Shown: positions 41,759 through 52,225 of the stretch, one piece after another
Layout of the letters: each line of letters begins with the position of its first letter
Position numbering within the stretch: position 1 is the first letter of the stretch
Source of the DNA: DAOTZR01 sp034432595
GTDB lineage: Bacteria; Chloroflexota; Anaerolineae; B4-G1; SLSP01
Length of the DNA stretch: 59,695 bases
NCBI GenBank assembly: GCA_034432595.1
Contig: DAOUBT010000069.1
Location: 1 to 59,695 of the forward strand
Reading direction: 5' to 3'
Notes under the pieces: model-generated
What the model was told of the DNA's origin: nothing
Database searches by the model: none
Seen by the model: the letters and a program-made list of their open reading frames with translations, nothing else
Made by a program: the position numbers and the translations under genes

Positions 41759-42739
41759 ATGCGTATTTTAGTCACAGGTGGAGCCGGGTATATCGGCAGT
41801 GTTGTCACCGAACAACTTGTCCTGGCCGGGGAGGAGGTCATCGTCTTCGATAACCTCTATCAAGGCCATCGGGAGGCGGTGCATCCCGACGCGATTTTCG
41901 TGCAGGGCGATTTGGCCCACAAGCACGAAATTGACGCCGTCTTCGAGACCTATCATCCGGAAGCGGTCATGCACTTTGCCTCCTACTCCCTGGTGGGCGA
42001 ATCCATGGAAAAGTCCTTCAAGTACCTGGGCGAAAACGTCGCCAATGGGCTGAATCTGCTGCAAAGCATGGTCGAACACGGCGTGAAGCGCTTCATCCTC
42101 TCCTCAACGGCTAACCTGTTCGACCAACCGGAGCGCATTCCCATTGCCGAAACGGAGCGCATCGTGCCGGGCAGCCCTTACGGGGAATCCAAGGCGATTC
42201 TGGAGCGCTACCTGCACTGGATGGAGCGCATCTATGGGGTGAAATATGCCGCGCTGCGTTACTTCAACGCCGCCGGCGCGTCCGAAGCTTACGGCGAGGA
42301 CCATCACCCCGAAACGCACCTTATCCCCCTGGTGCTGCAGGTAGCCCTGGGCAAGCGCCCCCACATCAGCGTCTTTGGGGATGATTACCCCACCCCGGAC
42401 GGGACCTGCATCCGCGACTACATCCACGTGATTGACCTGGCGCAGGCGCACATCCTGGCGCTGCGCGCCTTAGATGAGCTGGGCAGCCGCCGCTACAACC
42501 TGGGCAACGGCCTTGGCTTCTCCGTCAAGGAAGTCATCGAAGCCTGCCGCGACATCACCGGTCACCCCATCCCTGCCGTGGTGACGGCGCGCCGTCCCGG
42601 TGACCCGGCGGTGCTCATCGCCAGCAGCGAAACCATCCGCCGCGAGCTGGGGTGGACGCCGCAGTACCCCGACATCCGGCAGATTGTCGCTTCCGCCTGG
42701 GCATGGCACAAGGCCCATCCCGACGGATACAAGGCGTAG
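41759..42739 (+). CDS. galE: UDP-glucose 4-epimerase
   Basis: A 326-residue short-chain dehydrogenase/reductase that interconverts UDP-glucose and UDP-galactose. NAD-binding GGAGYIGS is at residues 7-14, the catalytic SST (LSSTANLFDQP) near 121 and YGESK with Tyr/Lys near 145-149. The substrate motifs YFNAAGAS and DYPTPDGTCIRDYIHV are also present. SSTANLF in place of the usual SSAAVYG is slightly atypical. GAGGAG precedes the ATG. It lies between GH31 and a radical SAM gene on the same strand, so a role in sugar nucleotide supply for surface glycans or galactose use is likely. Confidence 0.94.
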   Translation: MRILVTGGAGYIGSVVTEQLVLAGEEVIVFDNLYQGHREAVHPDAIFVQGDLAHKHEIDAVFETYHPEAVMHFASYSLVGESMEKSFKYLGENVANGLNLLQSMVEHGVKRFILSSTANLFDQPERIPIAETERIVPGSPYGESKAILERYLHWMERIYGVKYAALRYFNAAGASEAYGEDHHPETHLIPLVLQVALGKRPHISVFGDDYPTPDGTCIRDYIHVIDLAQAHILALRALDELGSRRYNLGNGLGFSVKEVIEACRDITGHPIPAVVTARRPGDPAVLIASSETIRRELGWTPQYPDIRQIVASAWAWHKAHPDGYKA

Positions 42740-42775
42740 GAGAATTCGCGCAAAACCGTTCCTGAAAGCGCAGAC

Positions 42776-43741
42776 ATGCCTGACCAGACCATGAGCTGGC
42801 CCATCTATCTGGGACTGGATGAATCCGCGCGCGAAGCGAAACGCGCGCAGGTCGAGGCCGCCCTGTTGGACTGCCGCCTCTGCGGACGACAATGCGCCAT
42901 CAATCGTCATCGCGGGCCGGGGCCATGCCGCATCGCTGACGTGGCGTATGTGGCAAGCTACGGCCCGCATCACGGCGAGGAAGATGTGCTGCGCGGCTGG
43001 CGCGGGTCGGGCACGATTTTCTTCTCCGGCTGCAACCTGCACTGCGTCTACTGCCAGAACGCGGACATCAGTCAGGCGCGTGTTGGGGAGCCGGTCACGC
43101 CGGAGGAGCTGGCGGCCATCATGCTGGAACTGCAGCGCTGGGGCTGTCACAACATCAACCTGGTCTCACCCACCCACGTAGCCGCGCCCATTGCCCTGGC
43201 CATACTCATCGCCGCGGAACAGGGTCTCAAGCTGCCGGTCGTCTACAACACCGGCGGCTACGACGCTCCGCAAGCCCTCGCGCTGATGGATGGGCTGATA
43301 GATCTTTACATGCCGGACATGAAGTACGCGGACGACGCCACAGGTGAGCGCTTCTCCGCAGTGCGCAACTACCCGTCCGTCAACCGCGCCGCCGTGCGCG
43401 AAATGCACCGTCAGGTGGGCGATCTGGAGATAGACGCGCGCGGCCTGGCCCGGCGCGGGCTGCTTGTGCGTCATTTAGTCCTGCCGGGCGGCCTGGCTGG
43501 CACGGCGCGCATCGCGCAATTTTTGGCGGATGAGGTCTCACGCAACACCTACATCAACGTCATGGCGCAGTACCATCCGGCCTACCGCGCAAGGGAGTGC
43601 AGCGCCGACGATGCGCCTTTGCACCGCCGCATCACACCGGAGGAATATCAGGCCGCCTTAGATGCGGTACGCGCCGCGGGCCTGTGGCGGCTGGATCGGG
43701 CGCGCGCTATGGATTCTGCCAGTCCGGAAGCTAACCTGTAG
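42776..43741 (+). CDS. Radical SAM protein, PflA/PflX-like
   Basis: A 321-residue radical SAM enzyme of the 'putative pyruvate formate-lyase activating enzyme' group. The [4Fe-4S] motif CNLHCVYC is at about 85-92. It is preceded by a second cysteine set (CRLCGRQC, residues 29-36, and PCR at about 46) that may bind another cluster or zinc. NLVSPTHVAAPI and LPVVYNTGGYD are typical of this PflX/AmrS-type branch. The activated partner is not encoded nearby, so its target remains open. The ATG has only a weak Shine-Dalgarno sequence; an ATG five codons on is an alternative. Confidence 0.85.
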   Translation: MPDQTMSWPIYLGLDESAREAKRAQVEAALLDCRLCGRQCAINRHRGPGPCRIADVAYVASYGPHHGEEDVLRGWRGSGTIFFSGCNLHCVYCQNADISQARVGEPVTPEELAAIMLELQRWGCHNINLVSPTHVAAPIALAILIAAEQGLKLPVVYNTGGYDAPQALALMDGLIDLYMPDMKYADDATGERFSAVRNYPSVNRAAVREMHRQVGDLEIDARGLARRGLLVRHLVLPGGLAGTARIAQFLADEVSRNTYINVMAQYHPAYRARECSADDAPLHRRITPEEYQAALDAVRAAGLWRLDRARAMDSASPEANL

Positions 43742-43859
43742 TCCAACCCTCGCCCGGATGGGTCACGGCCTGGTCAACGCCCGCCCTGTTTGAAGGCCCT
43801 GCAAAACGCCACCCGGAATAAACGTCACATCGCCCAACGCAGAAAGCCTCAATGGATGT

Positions 43860-44007
43860 TATGGCTCAGCCTCCTGGATTACGATGCAATAGGCCATTCA
43901 GGTGGGTCAGGATGTTGGAATCATCGGATATCCTATCCCAACCTGCGGTTAAAATTGCGCCAGCGGTGACTTCAATGGCTATCCTGATGCTAAAGGTAAG
44001 TCGTTTA
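43860..44007 (-). repeat. MITE-like element, copy C
   Basis: Bounded by TTATGGCTCAGCCT and AAGGTAAGTCGTTTA (imperfect inverted repeats). The core ATCATCGGATATCCTATCC then CAACCTGCGGTTAAAATTG and GCCAGCGGTGACTTCAATGG is the reverse complement of copy A with few changes. It lacks the GGGTGGGCG hairpin arm. Confidence 0.8.
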
Positions 44008-44136
44008 GCAATGGAGTAAGAAAGAAGACCTGAATTTCGGGAAGCGCCCGAATCATACCTCATCTATCGGCGCCGGCGGCAAGGGGTATGAGTACGCACG
44101 CCAGCCCGTTAAAGAACGTAGCATCATGACACACAA

Positions 44137-44172
44137 AAAAGCCTGTCACACTTAGCCGTGTGACAGGCTTTT
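44137..44172. terminator. Bidirectional terminator
   Basis: AAAAGCCTGTCACAC-TTAGCC-GTGTGACAGGCTTTT: a 15-bp stem with A/T tracts at both bases, so it can act on both strands. It lies upstream of ppdK and insulates it from the radical SAM gene and the MITE-like repeat. Confidence 0.88.
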
Positions 44173-44260
44173 CGTGCGCAGTTGGTCTGATTGGAGGACG
44201 TTTCATTGCGAGATGGTAGCCCAGCTTTTGACAGCTTTCGGCTTTCGGTCAGTTTTGCGC

Positions 44261-44288
44261 TTGTCTCCAGGCTTTTTTCGAGTATAAT
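44261..44288 (+). promoter_or_regulatory. Promoter of ppdK
   Basis: TTGTCT (44261-44266), 16-bp spacer rich in T, consensus TATAAT (44283-44288). About 45 bases of leader precede the ATG. Confidence 0.75.
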
Positions 44289-44338
44289 GGTTGTTTAGTG
44301 AGTTTCAAGTCTACCTTTCAAACGCCAAAGGAGGTCGT

Positions 44339-47248
<2,910 letters not shown>

Positions 47249-47267
47249 GGTTCACGTCTATGTCCCC

Positions 47268-47305
47268 CACGGCGCACTCCTCCGGGGGTGCGCCGTGTTT
47301 GTTTT
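47268..47305 (+). terminator. Terminator of ppdK
   Basis: CACGGCGCAC/GTGCGCCGTG stem with a 10-nt loop followed by TTTGTTTT. Confidence 0.88.
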
Positions 47306-47365
47306 AGCTCACACAACCGCCGCCCTCACCCAAGGCAAGCGAGTCACTTTCAACACGGAGGATGC

Positions 47366-48520
47366 ATGGATTACGATTTCGACACTTTAATCGAACGCCG
47401 CGGCACCACCAGCATCAAGTGGGGCTGGTGTGATGAGGATGTGTTGCCCATGTGGGTGGCCGACATGGACTTCCGTAGCCCACCCGCGGTGCTGGAGGCA
47501 CTGCGCGACGCGCTTGATCACGGCATCTTTGGCTACGCCGCCGCGCCCGCCGGCCTGCGTGAGGTCCTCGTGGCGCGCATGGCCACGCTGTACCAATGGG
47601 CCATCGAGCCTGATTGGCTGGTCTTCATCCCCGGTGTCGTGCCGGCCTTCAACCTGGCCTGCCGCGCCCTCGCGCGCCCCGGTGATGGCGTGCTCATTCA
47701 GACGCCGGTGTACGGCCCCATCTACCACGTCTCCGAGCGCTGCGGTTTGGAGCGGCATGTTGCCCCGCTCTACAGCGAAAGTGAAAGTTACCACATTGAT
47801 TTCGACGCCTTCAGGGCCGCCATCCGCCCCAACACGCGCCTGTTCCTGCTGTGCAATCCGCACAACCCCACCGGGCGCGTCTTCACCCGCGAGGAGCTGC
47901 TGCGCATGGCGGATCTCTGCCTCGAACGCGACCTGCTCATCATCTCGGACGAAATCCACTGCGACATCATCTACCCCGGCCATCAGCACCTGCCCATCGC
48001 GGCGCTCGACCCGCGCATCGCGCAGCGCAGCATCACGCTGATGGCGCCCAGCAAGACCTTCAACATCGCCGGCCTGTACGCTTCCGTCGCTATCATCCCC
48101 AACCCGGAGTTGCGGCGGCGCTATCAGGCTTTACGGCAGGATTTGGTTCCCGCCGTCAACATGCTCGGCTACATTGCCATGCTCGCCGCTTATCGCGACG
48201 GGGAAGATTGGAGGCGCGCCCTGCTGCGCTATCTGGAGGCAAACCGCGACGCCGCCATCGCCTACATCCGCGCGCGCTGGCCGCAAGTTCGCCTCTTCCC
48301 GCCCGAAGGCACGTTCCTGCTGTGGATGGATTGGCGCGCGTTGAACCTGCCGGTTTCGCCGTATGATTTCTTCCTGGAACGCGCGCGCGTGATGTTGAAC
48401 CGCGGCGAGGATTTTGGCCCGGAGGGGGCGGGCTTCACGCGCCTGAATTTCGGCTGTCCGCGCGCCCGTCTGGAGGAAGCGCTCTCGCGTATGGACGGTG
48501 CGCTGCAACGGGGGTGGTGA
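47366..48520 (+). CDS. PatB/MalY-type PLP-dependent C-S lyase (cystathionine beta-lyase)
   Basis: A 384-residue fold-type I PLP enzyme. Landmarks of the MalY/PatB branch are DFDTLIERRGTTSIKWG at the start, LPMWVADMDF, NPHNPTGRVF, ISDEIHCDIIYPGH and the PLP-lysine loop MAPSKTFNIAGL. The likely reaction is beta-elimination of cystathionine or cysteine S-conjugates, yielding thiol, pyruvate and ammonia. GGAGG lies four bases from ATG 47366. The stop codon overlaps the mnmA start codon by one base (TGATG), so the two proteins are translationally coupled. Confidence 0.92.
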   Translation: MDYDFDTLIERRGTTSIKWGWCDEDVLPMWVADMDFRSPPAVLEALRDALDHGIFGYAAAPAGLREVLVARMATLYQWAIEPDWLVFIPGVVPAFNLACRALARPGDGVLIQTPVYGPIYHVSERCGLERHVAPLYSESESYHIDFDAFRAAIRPNTRLFLLCNPHNPTGRVFTREELLRMADLCLERDLLIISDEIHCDIIYPGHQHLPIAALDPRIAQRSITLMAPSKTFNIAGLYASVAIIPNPELRRRYQALRQDLVPAVNMLGYIAMLAAYRDGEDWRRALLRYLEANRDAAIAYIRARWPQVRLFPPEGTFLLWMDWRALNLPVSPYDFFLERARVMLNRGEDFGPEGAGFTRLNFGCPRARLEEALSRMDGALQRGW

Positions 48521-49566
48521 TGGCGCGCTTCGTCGTCGCTCTCAGTGGTGGGGTGGATAGCGCGGTTGTTGCCGCGCGGCTGCTTGCGCAAGGACACACA
48601 GTCGAAGGCGTGACGCTGCGCCTGTGGCGCGCGCCGCAAGCCGGCGGAGAGGAGCCGTTCGTCGCCGCGGAGCAGGTAGCGCAGCGGCTCGGTATTCCGC
48701 TGCGCGTGGTGGATGCGCGCGAGCGTTTTTTCGCGGAAGTGGTGCGGGACTTCATCCGCGCTTACGGGGAAGGACGGACGCCCAATCCGTGCGTGCTGTG
48801 CAATCCGGGGCTGAAATTTGCGCTGTTGGCGGAGGTGGCCGCAGCGACGGAGGCGCTGCTCGCCACTGGCCACTACGCGCGCGTGCTTCATCCCCATAAC
48901 GCGCCGGCCCAACTGTGGCGCGCGCGCCATCATCCCAGAGACCAGAGCTACATGCTCTACCGCCTGACGCAGCCCATCCTGACGCGCCTGCACCTGCCGC
49001 TGGGTGAGGCCACGTCCAAGGACGAGGTGCGCGCCGAGGCCGCCGCGTTGGGGTTGCCTGTCGCCGCGCGGCCCGATAGTCAGGATTTATGCTTCCTTGG
49101 CGGGACGGATTACCGCGCTTTTTTGCAACAGGTGGCGCCGGAAACGGTACAACCGGGGCCCATTTACGACGAGGCGGGGCGACGGCTGGGGGAACATCGC
49201 GGCCTGGGGTTCTACACGGTGGGACAGCGCGAGGGATTGGGCATCAGCGCCCCCACTCCGCTCTACGTGGTGCGGATAGATGCCGCGGCGAATGCGCTTA
49301 TCGTGGGACCGCGCGCGGCGCTGGAACGCACGACCTGCCGCGTCGAGGCGGTGACGTTCACGGATGGCTGCGCGCCGGCAGAGCGCTTCGCCTGCCTCGC
49401 ACAAATCCGCTACCGTGCCACGCCGGTCCCCGCGCAGGTGGACCTTCTTTCCGCGACAGAAGCGGACGTGACATTCACCACGCCGCAACGCGGCCTGGCG
49501 CCGGGGCAGTCGGTGGTGTTCTATTATGATGAAGAGCGCGTCCTCGGTGGCGGGATTCTGGTATGA
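48520..49566 (+). CDS. mnmA: tRNA-specific 2-thiouridylase
   Basis: A 348-residue enzyme that inserts sulfur at C2 of U34 in tRNA-Lys, -Glu and -Gln. The PP-loop SGGVDS is at 9-14. The catalytic cysteines are C94 in PNPCVLCN and C191 in DSQDLCFLGG. The central and C-terminal beta-barrels include YTVGQREGLGI and FTTPQRGLAPGQSVVFYYDE. It is slightly shorter than the E. coli enzyme, mainly in loops. The start overlaps the stop codon of the C-S lyase gene, an unusual partner since sulfur normally comes from a cysteine desulfurase. Confidence 0.95.
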   Translation: MARFVVALSGGVDSAVVAARLLAQGHTVEGVTLRLWRAPQAGGEEPFVAAEQVAQRLGIPLRVVDARERFFAEVVRDFIRAYGEGRTPNPCVLCNPGLKFALLAEVAAATEALLATGHYARVLHPHNAPAQLWRARHHPRDQSYMLYRLTQPILTRLHLPLGEATSKDEVRAEAAALGLPVAARPDSQDLCFLGGTDYRAFLQQVAPETVQPGPIYDEAGRRLGEHRGLGFYTVGQREGLGISAPTPLYVVRIDAAANALIVGPRAALERTTCRVEAVTFTDGCAPAERFACLAQIRYRATPVPAQVDLLSATEADVTFTTPQRGLAPGQSVVFYYDEERVLGGGILV

Positions 49567-49570
49567 GAGC

Positions 49571-49601
49571 GTAGAGGCGGAAGGTTCCGCCTCTACTTTT
49601 T
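49571..49601 (+). terminator. Terminator of mnmA
   Basis: GTAGAGGCGGAA-GG-TTCCGCCTCTAC followed by TTTTT. The stem is 10-12 bp. Confidence 0.9.
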
Positions 49602-49797
49602 ACCACAGGCGGAACCAATCGGTGCCGGCGCAGATGGAACAGGCGAAGATGAGCATCAGCACAAGCAGGATGACGCCGCACCCCACCCCGGCACAGGAGC
49701 CGGAGCCAAAGCCGAAGCGCTCCTGAAGCCAGGCATACAGGCGGTCGAGCAGGAGCAGCTCGAACAGGCCAACCAGGCAGCCGGGACGTCGTTCCAT
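49600..49797 (-). CDS. Small Cys-rich membrane protein, function unknown
   Basis: A 65-residue protein with one long membrane helix near the C-terminus (about 36-56, CAGVGCGVILLVLMLIFAC) flanked by cysteines (C35, C40, C52, C56). The N-terminal half is amphipathic and basic. It starts two bases after the bactofilin stop codon, so it probably depends on coupling; no separate Shine-Dalgarno sequence is clear. It could anchor or modulate bactofilin at the membrane, but that is only inference from position. Confidence 0.55.
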   Translation of the reverse strand: MERRPGCLVGLFELLLLDRLYAWLQERFGFGSGSCAGVGCGVILLVLMLIFACSICAGTDWFRLW

Positions 49798-49799
49798 GG

Positions 49800-50279
49800 T
49801 CAGGCCGCGCCTTTCTTCTCCGCCGCAGGCGCTTCAGCTTCGGGGGCAGGTTTGGGCGCCGCGGCAGCCTTGGGACGTTGCGCCTCAAGTTGCGGGGGCT
49901 GGACTTTCTGCAGCATTCCGGAGCGGCCATCGAAGTAAGAGCCTTCCGCCGTGACGAGATGCTTGGTCATCACATCGCCCCACAGGCGCCCGGTTTCGAG
50001 GATTTCCACGCGGTTGGCGGAAATGTTACCGACCACCGCACCGCTGATGGAGACGTTGTTCGCCTTGATTTCGGCAAAAACCCGCGCGCTCTCGGTGACG
50101 ATGAGGTTGCCGGTGAGGTTAATCGTGCCTTCGACCACGCCCTCAATCCGCAGGCCGCCATCGCCCTGAATTTCGCCCTTCACGTGCGTCTTGGGGCCGA
50201 TAACGGATTCGATTTGCGGAACCTGACGGGTTTCTTCAACGGGTTGTGTTTCGGGTTTGGGTTTTTCGCGTCCAAACAT
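49800..50279 (-). CDS. Bactofilin (polymer-forming cytoskeletal protein)
   Basis: A 159-residue protein. The central ~100 residues are a right-handed beta-helix with the ~18-residue hydrophobic/glycine periodicity of bactofilins (VIGPKTHVKGEIQGDGGLRIEG, GTINLTGNLIV, ISGAVVGNISANRVEI). The tails are disordered and Pro/Ala/Glu-rich. Bactofilins polymerise without nucleotide and organise cell-shape or wall-synthesis machinery at the inner membrane. GAGAGGAGG precedes the ATG. The gene is followed by a small membrane protein and preceded by DUF4446, all on the minus strand and probably one operon. Confidence 0.92.
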   Translation of the reverse strand: MFGREKPKPETQPVEETRQVPQIESVIGPKTHVKGEIQGDGGLRIEGVVEGTINLTGNLIVTESARVFAEIKANNVSISGAVVGNISANRVEILETGRLWGDVMTKHLVTAEGSYFDGRSGMLQKVQPPQLEAQRPKAAAAPKPAPEAEAPAAEKKGAA

Positions 50280-50300
50280 GTCTGCCTCCTCTCAAAGAAT

Positions 50301-50789
50301 TCAATCGCGATGTTCGACCATCAGGCGCGCCAGCGCTAAGGCGCGCTGTTCCTCGGTGCTCAGGCTGTAAGTGGAGCGCCATCCCTGCAGGGGTTTGGCG
50401 TAGACGTGAATATCCTCCCGCCCCTGCAAACCGGAAAGAATCAAACCAGCGCCGGTCTCGTCCACCAGGGCAATGGAGAAGCTCTGTTCCCCACCGATGT
50501 CGTTGAAGGCGTTATAGCGCACCAGGCCATGGCCGCGCACGGTGTGCGGCATGGCTTCCTGCAAACGACGGGTCAGGGCTTCGAGGGCGTCCAGACGCGC
50601 GGCGTGTTCCTGCAGCTTGCGCAGGGCCAGACCGCCCTGCGCGGTTTCGGCCTCCTCGGCCAGGGAGAGCAGGCGCTGATACCGCCGTTCCAGGGCGTGG
50701 AAGCGGCGTTCCAAAAGGATGATCCACAGGGCGGCGAAAAGGATTAATAAGCTCGCGCCGATCAGCCAGGGTAAAAAGGTGGTATCCAT
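50301..50789 (-). CDS. DUF4446 family membrane protein
   Basis: A 162-residue protein with one N-terminal membrane helix (LPWLIGASLLILFAALWIILL), a coiled-coil segment (about 28-80) and the DUF4446 core, recognised by VRYNAFNDIGGEQSFSIALVDETGAGLILSGL and a YAKPLQGWRSTYSLSTEEQRAL ending. Function is not established. ATG 50789 is chosen because GAGG lies six bases upstream; the longer open frame upstream runs into intergenic repeat sequence. It is the first gene of the bactofilin operon. Confidence 0.88.
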   Translation of the reverse strand: MDTTFLPWLIGASLLILFAALWIILLERRFHALERRYQRLLSLAEEAETAQGGLALRKLQEHAARLDALEALTRRLQEAMPHTVRGHGLVRYNAFNDIGGEQSFSIALVDETGAGLILSGLQGREDIHVYAKPLQGWRSTYSLSTEEQRALALARLMVEHRD

Positions 50790-50885
50790 GATTGACCTCG
50801 TTGTGTCGAAGCTAAGCGCGGACACGCACCGCGCCATGTCCATTATAACCGATTTTGCGTTTAGGGGTAACACCAACCTGGGTGG

Positions 50886-51016
50886 TAACTGCTTACCTCC
50901 ATCACCAGGACAGCGGTTGCAATCGGCGCTGGCGTGGTTCTAAGCGGGGAGGGCAAAGGCTGTGCCTTCACCCACTCCTGCTCCGCTGAACGTTCTTTGC
51001 ACCATCCAAAAGCCAT
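50886..51016 (+). repeat. MITE-like element, copy D
   Basis: It starts TAACTGCTTACC and carries TCACCAGGACAGC, GCAATCGGCGCTGGCGTGGTT, a CAAAGGCTGTGCCTTCACCCACTCCTGCTCCGCTG block and GAACGTTCTTTGCACCAT. The central TATCCGATGATTTCA segment present in copies A, C and E is deleted. It occupies the gap between divergent DUF4446 and response-regulator genes. Confidence 0.7.
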
Positions 51017-51055
51017 GGCCAAGCAACGCGCGTTGCGGCGACGCGGGAACGCGCA

Positions 51056-51084
51056 TTACCCTCCACGGGGAATTGTGGTATAAC
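51056..51084 (+). promoter_or_regulatory. Promoter of the REC-HTH-REC regulator
   Basis: TTACCC (51056-51061), 17-bp spacer, TATAAC (51079-51084), 18 bases before the ATG. The -35 match is weak, as would suit an activated promoter. Confidence 0.45.
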
Positions 51085-51101
51085 AATCGCCGGAGGGTAA
51101 C

Positions 51102-52163
51102 ATGGGAACAATACGGGTGGTTTTAGCCGATGATCATGCCGTGGTACGCGCCGGGTTGCGCGGCGCGCTGTGCAATATCAGCGGCTTTGAGGTGGTGGGA
51201 GAGGCGAGTAACGGGCCGGAGGTCTTCGCCGCACTGGAGCAGTATCAGCCCGATTTGCTGGTGATGGATGTGGCGATGCCGGATTTCGACCCCATCGCGG
51301 CCATTCACCGCATCCGTGCCACGTACCCGGCGTTAAAAATCCTGGTGGTCAGCGCCTACGATGATCAGGCCTACGTGGTGGGGCTACTGGCGGCTGGCGT
51401 CAACGGCTATCATCTCAAGGACCAGCCGCTTGCCGACTTGCAGTTAGCCGCGCAGCGCGTGATGGCGGGGGAGCGGTGGATTTCCGGCCCGCTGGTCAGC
51501 CGGCTTGTGCAAATGGGACCGGCTCCCGCCCAGCCCACGGTGACGTTGACGCGCCGACAGCGCGAATTGCTGCGTTTGCTGGCTCAGGGTTACGATAACC
51601 GCCGCATGGCGCAGGAGATGGAGCTGAGCATCAAGACCATCGAAAACCACCTCACGGCGCTCTACCGCGCTATTGGCGTGAACAGCCGCTTAGAAGCCTA
51701 CCAGTTTGCGTTGCACCATCCCGACTTGTTAGCCGTATCTGGACAGGAAGCCGCGCAGCGCTTCCCCACCCCGGCGGAAGGAGTGCATAGCCTCAACGTG
51801 CTGGTGGTGGACGATAACGAGCGCTATCGCGCCCAGCTCAAACGCATGATCGGCAAAGCCTGCCCGGAAGCGCAAATTTACGAAGCGGAGGACTGCGGCG
51901 AAGCGAGCCGCTATGCCCGCCACATTGCGCTCGATCTGGCTTTGATTGACGTGATTCTCAACGAGGGGGATGGGATTCAGTGCGCGCGGCGCGTCAAGGC
52001 CATCGCGCCCCAGACGCGCATCATCCTCATCAGCGCCTACCCCGACCGCGAGTTTCGTCGCCTGGGCCTGGAAGCGGGCGCGGTAGCGCTGCTGGATAAA
52101 AAAGACCTGGACGCACCGACCGTGCGCCAGGTCATTGAGGATGTGTTGAGCCGGAAAAAATAG
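51102..52163 (+). CDS. REC-HTH(LuxR)-REC response regulator
   Basis: A 353-residue DNA-binding regulator with an unusual order. REC1 (4-120) has D10/D11, phosphoacceptor D56, Ser84 and Lys106. A NarL/LuxR HTH (147-203) has the TLTRRQRELLRLLAQG and SIKTIENHLTALYRAIGV elements. A second full receiver, REC2 (231-350), has D237/D238, D283, Ser311 and Lys333. Most NarL-type regulators end after the HTH. HisKA_3 kinases phosphorylate NarL-type regulators, and the only such kinase in the window is the ABC-kinase fusion 1.4 kb away, which makes it the probable partner (inference). CGGAGGG precedes the ATG. Confidence 0.9.
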   Translation: MGTIRVVLADDHAVVRAGLRGALCNISGFEVVGEASNGPEVFAALEQYQPDLLVMDVAMPDFDPIAAIHRIRATYPALKILVVSAYDDQAYVVGLLAAGVNGYHLKDQPLADLQLAAQRVMAGERWISGPLVSRLVQMGPAPAQPTVTLTRRQRELLRLLAQGYDNRRMAQEMELSIKTIENHLTALYRAIGVNSRLEAYQFALHHPDLLAVSGQEAAQRFPTPAEGVHSLNVLVVDDNERYRAQLKRMIGKACPEAQIYEAEDCGEASRYARHIALDLALIDVILNEGDGIQCARRVKAIAPQTRIILISAYPDREFRRLGLEAGAVALLDKKDLDAPTVRQVIEDVLSRKK

Positions 52164-52177
52164 AGCGCAAGGCCCAA

Positions 52178-52206
52178 CCGGTAGCTTGAACAGGTTCAGC
52201 TACCGG
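52178..52206. terminator. Hairpin between convergent regulator and binding-protein genes
   Basis: CCGGTAGC-T-TGAA-CAGG-TTCA-GCTACCGG, a 12-bp stem with one bulge. There is no T-tract on either side, so it is either a weak terminator or an mRNA 3' stabiliser. Confidence 0.5.
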
Positions 52207-52225
52207 CCGGTGAAGGTATCGCGCC

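Noticed and set aside
44007..44338. Riboswitch or structured leader before ppdK
   Set aside because: The only clear structure is a bidirectional terminator upstream of the promoter. The transcribed leader is just ~45 bases.
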